Origin: Oreocharis arfaki
Taxonomy: Eukaryota; Chordata; Aves; Passeriformes; Paramythiidae
Reading direction: 5' to 3'
DNA length: 64,000 nt
Assembly: GCA_013398015.1 (NCBI GenBank)
Contig: VZRR01011619.1
Coordinates: 1 to 64,000 of the forward strand
This document shows positions 11,280-23,340 of this stretch, one piece after another. Each line of letters starts with the position of its first letter. Positions within the stretch are counted from its first letter, which is position 1. The translations under genes were made by a program, and so were the position numbers. The notes below the pieces were generated by a model. That model ran no database searches. It was not told the DNA's origin and saw only the letters and a list, made by a program, of their open reading frames with translations.

Positions 11280-12270
11280 TTAAACATTTCCTGAGTTACC
11301 TGCCCCTCTTTCCAAAGCCAGTACACTCTCTTTGTTTTCCGTAGTTCCTTCAAAATCTCCTTGCCCATCCAGGCTGGTTGTCTTTCCCATCAGCTCACCT
11401 TTTGGTGCATAGAGACTGTCTGTGGCTGCACCTTCAAGATTTTTTTCATGAAGTATGTCCATCCTTCCTTGACCCCTTTGTTTTTAAGAGCTGTTTTCCA
11501 AGGTTCTCTCCAAATCAGTCTCTTAAATACTCTGAAGTCCACCCTCCAGAAGCCCAGAGTGGAAGTTTTGTTGATGCCCCTCCTTGTTGCACTGAATATT
11601 GAGAACTGCCATACAGTAACTCTGTGGTCACTATACTCCAGACAGCCTCCTACCACCACATCCCCACCAGCCTTTCTCTGTTTGTAAACAGCAAGTCTAG
11701 CAGAGCCTCACCCTGGGTAGGCTGGCTCACCAGCTGTGTCAAGAAGTTGTCCTCCGTACAGTCTAAGAACTTCCTTGTCTCTTCTCTGCTGTGTTGAGTT
11801 CCCAGCAGGTATCTGGCAGGTTAAAGTCTCCTACAAGAACAAGGGCTGGGGGGCTTGGAAAATCCTCCAGCTGCTTGTAGAATAATTCATCCACTTCTAT
11901 GTCCTGGCTGGGTAGTCTATAACAGACTCCCACCAGGATGTTGGCCTTGTTGGCCTTCCCCCTGATTTCCACCCATAGGCACTCTACCTTATCATTACTA
12001 ATCTCAAGTTCCACAGCACTGAGAGCCTCCGTAATACACAGAGCCACCCCTCTACCTCTCCTACTTTACCTGTTTCTTCTGAAGATGTAGCCCATCCATT
12101 TCAGCACTCCAGTCATGCGAGTCATCCCACTATGTTTCTGTGATGGTGACTATGTCATAGCTTTCCTGCTGTACCTTGGCTTCCAGTGCCTCCTGTTTTT
12201 TACCCGTGCTGTGTGCAGTAGTGTACATGCAGTTCAGCTGGGCTGCTGGTTTTGTTGCCTTTTTCCTGGT
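11280..12270 (-). pseudogene. CR1 ORF2 N-terminal remnant: APE-type endonuclease and linker
   Basis: The minus strand encodes QLNCMYTTAHSTGKKQEAL near 12,230, ITETQWDDSHDWSAEMDG at about 12,150-12,090, then SNDKVECLWVEIRG, VGVCYRLPSQD and LVLVGDFNLPDTCW (11,763-12,047), and VVGGCLEYSDHRV (about 11,650). These are the successive blocks of the CR1 apurinic-like endonuclease that nicks target DNA; the GDFN and SDH active-site blocks are still legible. The following GVNKT-like and W-rich linker is also visible (11,390-11,659). Frames are broken between blocks. Confidence 0.8.
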
Positions 12271-12271
12271 C

Positions 12272-12755
12272 TTAAAATTAAGAACCAAACATGGTTAAGT
12301 GAGAAATGGGTTTTACCTCAGTATTTATTTAAGGATCTTTAGGTGCAGCACCTTGTCCTGGTGGAATGCACCGAAATGCACCCTGAAATGCACACGCACA
12401 CACCACACCCAAAAAGCACATACAATTATAGGTCTTGCAAACTAGCATATCTATCAAGGATTCCCCAATGAGAGGCTCGAGTGAGCCTCCTGTCTTGAGG
12501 AACTTTTCCCCTGGATGGGCCTGTTTTAGTTTACAGAATGTGTTCTAGAGAGAACCTTGGTGTCTGGGGCTTTCTGGCCCCTAACTGCAAGGATTCCAGG
12601 ATGTTTGGTCTCCTGGCTTGATGGGATATTGAGCATCAGCTAGGTTATCTAACTTCAGGAATTATATGTGGGCTAAAAGCAGTAAGAATATATAAAAGCT
12701 ATATAAAACAGTATATAAAAGGGGTATGAAAGAAAAGGCAAGAAAATCATCATGG
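12272..12755. other. Unidentified insert between CR1 ORF1 and ORF2, possible minus-strand LTR
   Basis: CR1 text is continuous on both sides (ORF2 start to the left, the region after the ORF1 stop to the right), but about 480 bp between them do not look like CR1. The insert has three clustered tatataaaa-like motifs (12,690-12,720) and a minus-strand AATAAA near 12,325, close to its left end. That arrangement would suit a minus-strand LTR, but I could not identify TG...CA ends or a target duplication. Confidence 0.35.
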
Positions 12756-12859
12756 CGTCACCCCTCACTCTGGCTTAGCACGCTAGGGCTCATTTCTGGA
12801 CAGTCTGGTTGCACCCCCTTTCCCGTTCAAATCTAGTTTAAAGCCCTCGAATCAGCCCT

Positions 12860-14060
12860 GCCAGCTCACGGGCTAGAATCATTTGCCCCTGTTAGACAGA
12901 TGGAGCCCATCTGACTCTATCCAGCCAGGTGCCATGAAAATTGCCCCATGATCAAAGAACCTAAAATTCCACTGATGGCACCAGTCCTTAAGCCATTTAT
13001 GGATAATGTAGGTTCTCTTGTGCCTTTCATCATTGATCCCTGCTACTGAAGAGACTGGGCAGAACACCACCTGTGCTCCTGACCCATCAACCAATTGACC
13101 CAGAGCCTTGAAGTCCTTTTTAATTGCCCCGGTGCCCTTCTTGTCAACCTCATCACTGCCAGCCTGGACAACCAGCAGTGGGATAATAGTCAGAGGTCTG
13201 AATAAGCTCAGGGAGTCTCCTGGTGATTTCTCATACCCATGCTGCTGCGAGGCAGCAGACTTCCCTGTGGGATGGGGCTGGTTTATATACAGGGCCCTCT
13301 GTTCCCCTCAGAAGGGAGTTACCTGCTATGACCACCCTTTTCTTTTTAATACAAAAGGTTGTGATCCGTCTGACAGACGAAGTGTAAGTGAGAGCCTCGC
13401 CAGACAGATTATTTTCTTTGGTGTCATCTGCCTGAACCTCTGGATCCAGGGCCTCATACCTACTTTGCAGCGGCACCTGGGAAGGTGATGTGGGTCGGGA
13501 GGGAATTCTATAACCTGAGTACCGACCTGTTTCCATTCCCTCACATCTACTAGGTCTTCTTCTGCTTGATGATAAGAGGCATGGGACTTACTTGAATCCT
13601 GGTAGGCTTCTCTGAGGGATGGAAGGGTGTAACCCCACTAGACTATTTCTCTTTCCCTAATACTCCTTTCCCTTTCTACTTCTTCCTTAAGTTCTGCCAC
13701 CAGACAGAGCAGATCATTCGCCTGCTCTCACTGCATGCAGGAGTCCCTTGCTATATCCTCTGGTACTACCACCAGGCTCAGACTTTCCAAGCAGCCAGTG
13801 GCTTGGACAGCTGTGTCTTTCCTGGGGGGTTCTGTTTGTGTTAGTACACTTTTACTAGCTATAGCTTTTGATTGTTTGAAAACCATTGCTAGGGGAAAAA
13901 AAAAAAAAGACACAACACAGTCCAGCATCAGGACCGTGGCTGAACCCCCGCCTGCTTGCCCTGCCTGCGTGTGCAAACTGTGGTGCAAGATGCCATGCCA
14001 TGCCCTCAGAGACGTGCCACACCCCTGTTTGCCACACTCTAGGTCACTCACCTTCCCCAT
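12860..14060 (-). pseudogene. CR1 ORF1 remnant with SGNH/GDSL esterase-like domain
   Basis: Minus-strand frames give the ORF1 order: a Thr/Gln-rich N-terminal part (VLTQTEPPRKDTAVQ at about 13,830), a CEQANDLL..ELKEEVER coiled-coil-like stretch near 13,680-13,730, then VVIAGNSLLRGTEG (13,312-13,323 for GNSL), LLVVQAGSDEV (about 13,150), QVVFCPVSSVAGI and finally DGLHLSNRGK (about 12,890). These match the blocks of the SGNH hydrolase fold known in CR1 ORF1: block I GDSL, block III and the C-terminal Asp-x-x-His. Here the block I Asp is Asn, and frames shift between blocks, so no intact protein is made. An A/T run at 13,895-13,908 splits the N-terminal part. Confidence 0.8.
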
Positions 14061-14189
14061 GGCCTTTTTAAAATTGCTTGTAATGGCCGGGAGATCACCC
14101 TTGCCTTTGCCTGAATGGCCAACAAGAGGGCCTCCTTTGCTTGATTCCCTGGTTGTCGGGAGATTGAAGGGAGTTGTCCTCAAATATTA

Positions 14190-14420
14190 ACAAGCTCTCT
14201 CAGACCTGCCTTCTTTCCAGGGCTGCATCCCGCAAATTTTTCCAGGCAGAAAATGTTGAAGTTTGCTTTCCTGAGGTCCAGTGTTGTGGCCCTACTTTTG
14301 CCTTGCTATCTTCTTTTTATCCTGAGCTCTGCTCTATTATCCTAGCTGTAGCCAAAGGTCATGCTGACTTTCACATCTCTGGCCAGTTCTTCTTTGTTCA
14401 GGGTCTAGCCGTGCATATCT
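14190..14420 (-). mobile_element. Second CR1-like fragment adjoining the long element
   Basis: Text such as ctgcatcccgcaaatttttccaggcagaaaatgttgaagtttgctttcctgaggtccagtg read on the minus strand gives a TLDLRKANF-like block, which recurs in CR1 ORF2 after the endonuclease. It does not follow in order from ORF1, so it is a separate fragment. Confidence 0.5.
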
Positions 14421-17400
14421 GCTTGTAGGCGGCTCTGTAATGTGGTTTCAATTCAGTGTGTAGTATGAAGTATCAACTCAAGAAACCAGAGTCCCAGACC
14501 TATCCTTTCACTACTAAGTGTCCTAATTACTAAGAAACATCTTCTATCCCCCAACTTCATTGAAGCAAGGGAGGCAGCGAGGCAAACATTCAGTTAGTCT
14601 CTAATACAGTTTTCATTTAGGGAGTATCTTTTTGAGACATTAGGGACTGTGTAAAATCATTCAGAATGAAGGTCTTGAAATGCCTGTGCTGCTCTAAGAC
14701 TTTTCTGATGCTATAACCTATGTACTGGCTGTAGCCAAACTGCTCATGTTAAACTGCATATAGCCTAAATGGAGCTTCTTCCATGAAACTATCTCATATT
14801 CCTGGTACCAGGACCCCAGGTTTTCCAGAACCGCAGATACGGGAAGAAGCAAGTAAACAGGATTTTCCAAATCCTACCATGTGTGTTGTTTTCATTCAGT
14901 CTAGAAGGAAGCCACACTCATCTCCTAAGCTATCCAGCACACTATTTTACTGGACAGTCTTCAGCATATAATCAGTATATAATTGGTCTATGGAGTTTGG
15001 CAGTCCAGTACTATTATTAGTCTAACATGAAAACAGGAGCATCCTGACCACTTTCCCTGATAACATATATGAATAAAAGTGGCCTTGTCTGCTTTCTTGC
15101 CTTAATGATTTTCAGCATATCCTGAGCATATCTGTCTGGGCCGTTAATACTACAGCACAGTTGAGGAAGAAGCTTTCTGTTCACCTATTTAGTCAGGAGC
15201 AGACTGAATGAATGCAGACACCTGAATTCAGGTTCATAATACCCAGCTCCTCCAAGAATCACATATGGCTTTTTAAACTCCTGCAGGAATAAACAGTGGT
15301 GAAGAGAAGAGTTTAGAGATCACTGCCTCAAAATTCAGATAGTATTGGTCTTTCTCTTAGTTGGTATCTTTCAGTTTAGTACCTAGAAATACAAACTTAC
15401 CAAAGACATGATTGAAGTTCAGGTTCAGTTTTCTGCTGGGAGGTCTTTTCTGATGTCATCAGAGCTGCTACTTAGAGCAGAGAAATTAGATCATTACCTA
15501 TAACAAGTCACTGAAACCACTATGAATATATTATTTGACACATTTATTCCTATTGTGAATTATTTACGCAGCAGTCCAGAAATCTTACAATGCCAATATT
15601 ATTTGAAGCCGTCCACTTGTAGATTGCTATGTAAGCTAATTTCGTGAGTATTTTTGCATGCTATTCACCACTGGTCTTGCTGATTGCTAAGATGCTGTGT
15701 CTGCCAGCTCATGATTACCTTTCTGAGAAAAAACAAGACAAACATTTCAGAAAAGAAAAAAAGATTAAGAGTTTCCAATGTTACTCAGATCTACTAAGCA
15801 GACTAAGAGGTTTTGACACTGTGAGAGAAAATTTTGGAAGTGAGTAATAACTGCAATTGCTAATGTTCATTAAACATGTTGAATGAATAAGAAAAGATAT
15901 TGCCAAAAGGTCTGCAGCTATCAAAACGTTCTTAAATTCTGAATAAGCACCAGAATAAAGTTGTGTCCTTACATCACCACTATTTTCCCTACTATGCTGT
16001 GGATCATATTAATTTGCTTCAGGAATTGTATCAGTGGTGAACTGTACTGATGCAGTGCTTAAGACTAGGTTTTGATTGAACCAGGTTTACTAAGAGATTT
16101 AATGACCAAGATGGCTTTAAGAAAAAAAATCTCTTAAGAGCTAAGTTCATATTAACAAAAACTTCTCATAGCAGGCAGGATTATGATTAGCCAAATCTAA
16201 ATTAAAACCTGGAGTCCCTTTTCGTACCAGTACCAATGTTTTTAATTTATTTCTTAGGAAGGATTATGTCAGATATCAAATAAAATTAGATTAGACGCAT
16301 TTTTCCTGCACATAGATATAAGATGATAATAACTTTAGTAAAAATAATCTTCAACACAAATATCTTCTGGGATACAGGAGAGCTCAAGAGTGCTGGGGGC
16401 TCCCCATGGTAGGGATTGGCAGCTGGATATATCCCACTGCCCCAGCGAGGAGCAGGGCAGGCAGGAGTACTGGGGCTTGCAACTATCTTTCGGTTATTTA
16501 AATGCTGTATGTTTCCAGGGGGCTATTTCAGGGGATGTAGATCTGGAGCATGCACAGGGACCTGGGTGCACAGCATGAGAGACTTGAGACTGGCAGAGTA
16601 GATTCAAGTTTTCCATGAGGAGCCCTGGAAGCCAGGTGGGCTGGGGAAATGATGGTCATCATGTACAAGAAAGTACTCTTCTGAGGGGTCTGCATGCTTT
16701 CTCTTCAGAGACTCCTCTTAAAGGATATTTTAATCAGTCATAAACCAGTTTCTCTCCAGATACTAAATACAAAGTGCCAGAGTTGGGGAAAAAAAATATC
16801 AAACAATGTCTTTTTTACTCTACTTCAGCTGATTTTTCTTGTTTTGGTTTTATTTTCAGGTGTGAAAACAAAGCCAATATGCTGACATTTTTATGACACT
16901 GCATTCCTATAATAAGTAAAAAGTCACATTAATACAATAATTTCATTTTCCAGTTCACTGGCCTGTAAAGTGGCTTATTGCAATTGGGTATTTAATACAA
17001 ATACAGAAATGTTTTTACTTTGATATATTTTAATTACATCAAGAGCTGTGGTGACATTTTAACAATAAGAAGTAGCAAATGGGTTGTTTAGACCATTCAT
17101 TTCCCTTCCAGATCAGCATTAAAATCCAGATGAGGTGAGAACACATAATATTTAAAATAGTTTTTATCCAGGATCTGAAGGACAATAATGTACAGAAAGC
17201 ATTATTTGGAAAACACTTGCTCCTTGGAAAGCCTAGGAGATACCGTTGTTTCTGGATATAGATGCTGAGTGGCCACATAGGGTGGGCAGAAGCCCTTCTT
17301 GTGCAGTTCATCTTGGGGAGCTGCTCTGCTCTGCCGACACTGAGCTGCACCTGCCCCGGGACTGGCGGAACAGTCACTAATGGGACTGTTGCACTCGCCC

Positions 17401-20400
17401 TGCTGTCCCCAGACATTCCAACCCCTCCTGACCCGTCCCCCCTCCCTCCCCGCAGCTATCCTTTCAGGAAAAAAAGGAGCAATTACAGTAGTCAGAACTA
17501 GCAAAAGGACGGGAGAGAATACAATTTTTATAGAACAATTGGCTCAGAAATCCTGGATTCTCACATGTTGAGAAGTGATACATGGAAATTCTTGTGCATT
17601 CATGCACGTGTGGTCCATTCCTTCTCCCCTACTCCCCTACTCCCCAGGTATTTAGCTCTCCTTGAACCCAAAAGTTTCTCTTAAATTTTGTGAAAGTAAC
17701 ACTTTTCACAGATAAGTATGAAATGCAAGTGTTTCCAAACTCGTTGGCATGCCAGCTTTTGAAACCGTAAAGCCCAAAGAAAAGTAATTTGGTAATTTTA
17801 GCTTTTCCCCTTCTCATACAATTTTCTGGCTATGAATGGCCACTACACAGGGACAATGAGATAGTATTCCCACTGTAACTGCCCTTGAAAGCAGTCCTAT
17901 TTTCTTGAATCTGGGTGGAGAGAAGCTTGAAAGGTGGTGAGAGGTTATGGGTTTGAACTGTGTGAGAACCTAGGAATAACCACTCTTCTGTAATGCTGAG
18001 CAACCACCATAACAAAGTGGTGGGTGCTGTTTTGAAAGGGATCACACCACTGTTTGTGAGGGGCTCGTGTTGCTGGCAAGGTGCACAGTACGTAGTGAGC
18101 ATCTAGCAGAATGGTTTCCTTTGAGGAAACTTGGGCTGAAGAATGTCCTGGTCCCTCCTCAGGATATGATAGATGGGACAAAAACCTGTGCACACCAATA
18201 ATGCTATGTGTGCTCAGACACATAAATCTCCAGTTACGAGTTAACAACTTCAAAAGACAGATGTTCTTGAGAGATGTACTCTGTGCAAAAGGTAAGGTGA
18301 AACAAAGATCTAGAACTATAGTGCAATATCTGAGGGAGCTCCTATTTTGACTCTGAAAAAAACATTTTTCATAATCTTGTTTTAACTAATATTTTTTCTT
18401 AAGACTTTCTGCTGCTGATGTTATAAAGCAATACACCCAGCTTTACAGAAGTTGGCATATCCTGTTTCATATAATTTATTGAACGTTTGTCATATAAGCC
18501 AGGCCACAGGAATGGAAAAGTCTTAACTTATATTTTAGGAATTTATTTGACCTGCTAATAGTTTAGATTCGTTAGTTTACTTTGGATTCATGTTTATTGC
18601 AATAGGTAAGTTGTCAATCTAAAAAGGAGTTGGATCACATGATTGAAGCATGAATGATCATTTTTCCTGGGGTAACAGATTTCTCTTGGTGAAAGAAATT
18701 ATTGTTATTATTACTAAATTATTATTAGTTCACATGGCAGAAAATTTCATATGAGAGTAAATAAAAATATCTTCAAAGAAGACTATAACTATACTTGGTT
18801 CCATACTGCAAAATTCTGAGGTTTGACTTGTCAGAAGATGTTTCAGCACAATAAGTAATGGGGGTATTTTCAACCAAATAAAGCTGAAGTCATTTTTTCC
18901 AAGGATAGAAATATTTTAAACATGGCTCTAATACTCAACTCAGCCAGGCAGAACTGCAGTAACATATAAAATTTCTGTGGCATTCTGTAGGAAGGAAGAA
19001 GAGAAAGACATGTGGATGATTTTCACAAATTCATGTTATATTGCTTCTTTATTTGCCTACTTTATTTGCCTACTTTATTTGCCTACTTTATTTTATATTT
19101 GCCTTATTATTTTATCCTTTTTTTCTTTCAAAAATGTATCAGGTATGACCCACAGAGAAAGAAATTCACCACAAATGTAGTGTCTCAGTCATAACTTTTC
19201 AGTCAGGAGATGTCCTTGCCCACTCTTCCTACTATCTCACCTAATCCTTTGTCTTGCACAGTCAACCCTCTTTACTTGGCAATGGGATCCTTTGATAAGG
19301 AGGATGCCCTGCCTCTACCAAATGGAAATTAGAGTACAAAAATAGTCTGCAGAATCATTCGAATTGTAAAGGAATGATCCTTTTCTTAAATTAGGCATAC
19401 TTATTTCTTTCCCCTGACCTGCCCCACAACAGTAAGTAAATGAAAAGCTGTGATGTTTCAGTTTGGACACAAAACCAAAAAAAACAAACAAGAAGAAAAA
19501 CAAGGAAAAAAAAATATTTTCCTCTGTCTTGTCAATTTGGTTCTCACTTGTTCTGTTACTTTTTTTGTGGTAAGTTTTTATTTTGGATTTTTATCCTTTT
19601 CATCTGGTAGTGATACAATTAGGTGGCTGTTCTTCACTTGAAATGACTTGGCTTTTCCATGTTTTCTTATTTGAATCTGATTGTAATTAGCAATTTTACC
19701 CTTTTTAATACACCTTTCATCTCTCTAAATCTATTTATGCTGTGAAAGAATAGAATTTAATCTTCAAAATAAAGTATACAGTGATTCTCCTGAAAAAAAC
19801 TCAACCAATCAACAAAAAAGAAGAAGGAAAAAGGGGAAAAAAATGTAGTGTCAAATCTGCAAGCATATTAAAAAGATATTTCGAGTGCTCTTTGTTTTTC
19901 TTAATGCTTATTTATGCATTTGTGGGATGGGATGCCTTTATTTCTAGCCCTGTCATCAGTCCTATTCTCACTAAGCAGGTAACTTTTTATCACTTCCAGT
20001 GAATTCAATGGTAACAGCACCCTTGCCTGTCATTTCTCACAGAAAGAGATACACTCGACCTGCTTCCACCTGCGTCACCTGTCAGTCACAGCACTTACAA
20101 CACAACTTGCCTTTCATCTCAGTGAAATAATCTAGTTATGCAACACGCGGGAAACTACTGATATTTGAACTGGTCATCAAGTAGGTGACCTCTCTGTCTC
20201 ACAGCTAGACCATGTTTTCCAGAAATAAGAAAAAACCCAAACCAAACCAATGACACAGTCCTGTCCCACCTGTTCCTGTGGAATAGCTCTCCTCTTTAGT
20301 AGTTGCTGAATGTTGCACTGGAAAGACATGTTTCATCTAATACAATGAGACATCTGGACAGATAGCCATCCCCTCCTCAACCATGTAGCCATGTTCTTGC

Positions 20401-21781
20401 TCATATTTATCCAAAACTGGTACCAGCCCTAAACTTCACATATTTTTTCAGGCTATGCAGCTGACATTGTACTAGTGATTATGTGAATCTCCAGCTTAAG
20501 CTAATAACCTACATTAAGAAGCCTGGAAGGATCTGATTTTAAAAAGGTTGGTGCCTTCAGAAGTTCTGAAGTGAGTGCGTGAAGTTAGTTATAAAAAATT
20601 CATGAGGCAAAAAGTCCTCTGAAAAGTTGAAAATTATCAGTCTATGTTTACAGACCATATTCCAGAATTTCAAAAAAGAAAGTGAAGATCAGGTGTGCTA
20701 GGAACTACTCTTCCATGTTTCAATGATGCGTTTTCATTATCTTCAAGTACAGACACGCAAGACAAGCATGTCTGGCCTAATGTGGTTTTGGAAGAGTGAA
20801 AAGTCCCAGTGGAGCAACAGTTCAGTGCGGATAGCGTTGCTAGCTTCTCAAATTCCTGGATTATGCTACTTCTGGTTTTTACACATATGTGGATCAGAGA
20901 TCAGAGCTTACCCATTGTGAAAAGCTATTTTACATCCATATAAAAGACCTTATTTCACAAATGAACAAGCCAAAGGTTTAGCTTATTTGAATATCTGAAT
21001 AAGAGCCAAAACAGATTTAATTGAATATTCATTTCACGCAGCTTTAGCCAACTAAGTTGCTTAAATGAATTGATCCCATGAATAACACTATGTATATGGA
21101 TACCTAATGACTGCACTGACAGAAGCCTTTAGCAGTGTCCTGCATAAAGCGGCAACAGAGTGATGAAAGACTAATTTGTACCCTAACACAGAACAGTTTT
21201 ACAATACAGTATGAGGATTGTGGAAGTGATACATGAAACTTATCTTTTACAAGCTGTCAACTTGTCTTCTGTCTACTGAGGTACCAAGCTGCTGCCATGC
21301 CCATATTGATCATAGGCATGCCATAGAGATTCAGTCTTTTTCAGGTGCGCTCCAATTTTCTCAGTGGGATTTAAGAATAGTTTCTCATTCCGTGTCAGCA
21401 TACTTCTGAGTTTCTCTCTTCATCCAGATATTTGCAGTCCCCACCATGGAGCAGTGCAGCAGTGTCCTAGCCAAAGAGGTATTTGTGCGGGAATGTATGC
21501 AAACACATTTCTGAAATTTTCTGCTACTATTACTTTTGAGCATCTTCTTTTGCTTATTTAGGTTAATTACTCTTCTCAGATGATTAAGACAAGGTGACAC
21601 TAAGTAAAGACCTCAATCTTCCTCAGCCTTGTGACTGAAAAGAAAGGGGATGTACTTCATAGTAGTGCTGTTCTTCATACCATGTGATTCTCATCTTTTT
21701 GTACTTGCTACAAAATCTACGTGCCGTAAGACAGTGAACTTTCAAAAGAGTGGCAAAACCCAAATATTTCTCATTAACCTA
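14421..21781. other. Intergenic, no gene recognised
   Basis: Over 7 kb of AT-rich DNA with only short, unrecognisable open frames. Local exceptions are a GC-rich patch at about 17,320-17,460 with an exon-acceptor-like end, and a three-copy 13-mer at 19,048. I see no clear LINE or LTR. Confidence 0.6.
19048..19086. repeat. Tandem repeat, three copies of a 13-mer
   Basis: The unit tttatttgcctac is repeated exactly three times, followed by a degenerate fourth. It is a small minisatellite. Confidence 0.9.
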
Positions 21782-22651
21782 TGTAGTGGGTTGACCTTGG
21801 CCAGCTTCCAGATACTGACCTAGCTGCTCTGCCACTGCTACTCCTCCAGCAGGGCAGAGGAAGAAAATAAGGTGAAAAAGCTCACGAGGCGAGGTAAATA
21901 CAAGGAGATTACTTGCCAATTACCACCACAGGAAAAAGAAATTCAACCTGTGGAAAATTAATTTAATTTATTGCCAATTAAAATAGTTTCAGATAGTGGG
22001 AAACTAAGATGAATTAAAACCACCCTCCATGCATACTTTCCCTGGATTTTCTTCCCCAGACTCAAATTCACTCCCTCACTCACAACTCCTCTACCTCTCA
22101 TCCTACCCTGGGAGGCCAGGAAGATGGGCAGTGGCGTTTTGGGATCAGTATATAATTGGTTTTCTCTGCAGCTACTTCCTCCTCACACATTTCTCCTGCT
22201 TCAGCGTGGGCTCACCACAGGGTGCATTTCCTTCTGGAAATATCTACCTGCTCCAGTGTGGAGTTCCCTATGGGCTATAGGGTATATATCTGCTCCAGAG
22301 TGGTCCTCTCTGTGTCCTGCAGTTGAATCTCTGCTTTGGGACCTGGAGAGAAGGACCTCTTCCTCTAGCTTCTTCTTCACTGACCTTGTTGTTTACAGGG
22401 TTGATGGTCATGTGTTTATTTTTTTTTCTCCCTCCTCACTTTGATGGCTGGCATTCTGCCCTTTTTTAAACACATTTTCACGAAAGTGCTGCCTCCCCAT
22501 GCTATGAGGCTGATGGCCTCAGCTGCATCTTGCATGGGTTCATTTTGGAGCTCACTGGAACAGGTTGTGTCCAGCATGGGTCCCTGGCCGCTCGTCAGAG
22601 AGGCCACCCCTGCAGTCCCCCACTACCAGCACCTGGACGCGGACACGCACA
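21782..22651. mobile_element. Avian LTR element (ERV-derived)
   Basis: The region starts TGTAGTGGGTTGACCTTGGC and continues through aattaatttaatttattgcc, a run of ctcctcctcac-type sequence and a tail ending near ggacacgcaca. This matches from memory an LTR widely dispersed in bird genomes. TG...CA ends are present. On the minus strand AATAAA occurs near 21,968 with tata-rich sequence upstream, so the LTR may read on the minus strand. No internal retroviral genes are seen. Confidence 0.65.
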
Positions 22652-23114
22652 CCATCCTGACTGACTTTCTGAGCATTGCGTGCTGTCCTACTTTCAGCAG
22701 ATGTAACAGCAGTCTCTTTTTGGGAGTGTTGGTATACTCCAGGAGACTGTGTCTTTCTAAAACACAGGGACATGCTTGTGAGTACTCAGAAATGCTAACT
22801 GCAAAAATAGAGATATTTTTTATACAATTGTTTTAAGAATCAATAGGTGAATGGGAAGAGTAATAGACATATAAATAGAACATGAACCCTGGAAATATGT
22901 GGCTAAAGGAGTCTGAGGTTCATACATTTTGTAGCTGTAGAAAGAACCAGCAGAATGAGCAAAAACTTTGGTTGGCTGATAGAGGTTCAGAATTGCAAGC
23001 AGCTCCTGTGTATCTTTTTTTTGTTGTTGTTGTTTCTCCTGTTAGGTTTTATGCATTTACTGTAAATATAAAACTCCAGATTTAAAAATAAGTGTCTGTG
23101 TTTTCATTTTCTCT
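22652..23114. other. Intergenic, no gene recognised
   Basis: No feature is recognised. Open frames here run out of the LTR and have no independent support. Confidence 0.5.
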
Positions 23115-23340
23115 TTTAACCTCATTTCTTTTCAGTTCCTTGATAATAGCACTTCTCATTTGTAAATTCATGCTAACTAGTCCTGTCCACTTTCTTATCC
23201 TTCACGTGTTAAGAAAAGATTCTCAGGACTACTTGCCCCTTCACTTCCTCAGGGGTTGGTATGAAGCTGGCCAGTCTTTCAGTCTTTTTTACATTCTGCT
23301 GGCATGATTCTGCTCAGCTGGATTCCCACAGTGTGGAGAA
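23115..23340 (-). mobile_element. CR1 LINE fragment (reverse-transcriptase region)
   Basis: The text catttgtaaattcatgctaa ... ttctcaggactacttgcccc ... aggggttggtatgaagctgg is the antisense of the CR1 RT segment with HGFTKG-type sequence and the preceding block. It is a short diverged piece. Confidence 0.65.

Larger units (their letters stand above)
7436..14190 (-). mobile_element. Near full-length CR1 LINE, interrupted and inactive
   Basis: Reading on the minus strand from about 14,190 to 7436, the element carries ORF1 (esterase-like), then the ORF2 endonuclease, reverse transcriptase and C-terminal part. Subtracting three false duplications (about 816 bp), a 470-bp LTR, an N-containing LTR region of about 750 bp and an unexplained insert of about 500 bp leaves roughly 4.2 kb, near the 4.5 kb of complete CR1. 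CR1 mobilises by target-primed reverse transcription. This copy is dead: multiple frameshifts and stops, GDSL altered to GNSL in ORF1, and FADD altered to FAND in the reverse transcriptase. Confidence 0.85.

Noticed and set aside
13735..14190. Overlapping 151-codon frames on both strands
   Set aside because: The minus frame is CR1 ORF1 remnant and the plus frame its shadow; both run through a homopolymer.
22124..22836. Open frames of 106 and 131 codons
   Set aside because: They lie in and just beyond an LTR and have no recognisable protein family.
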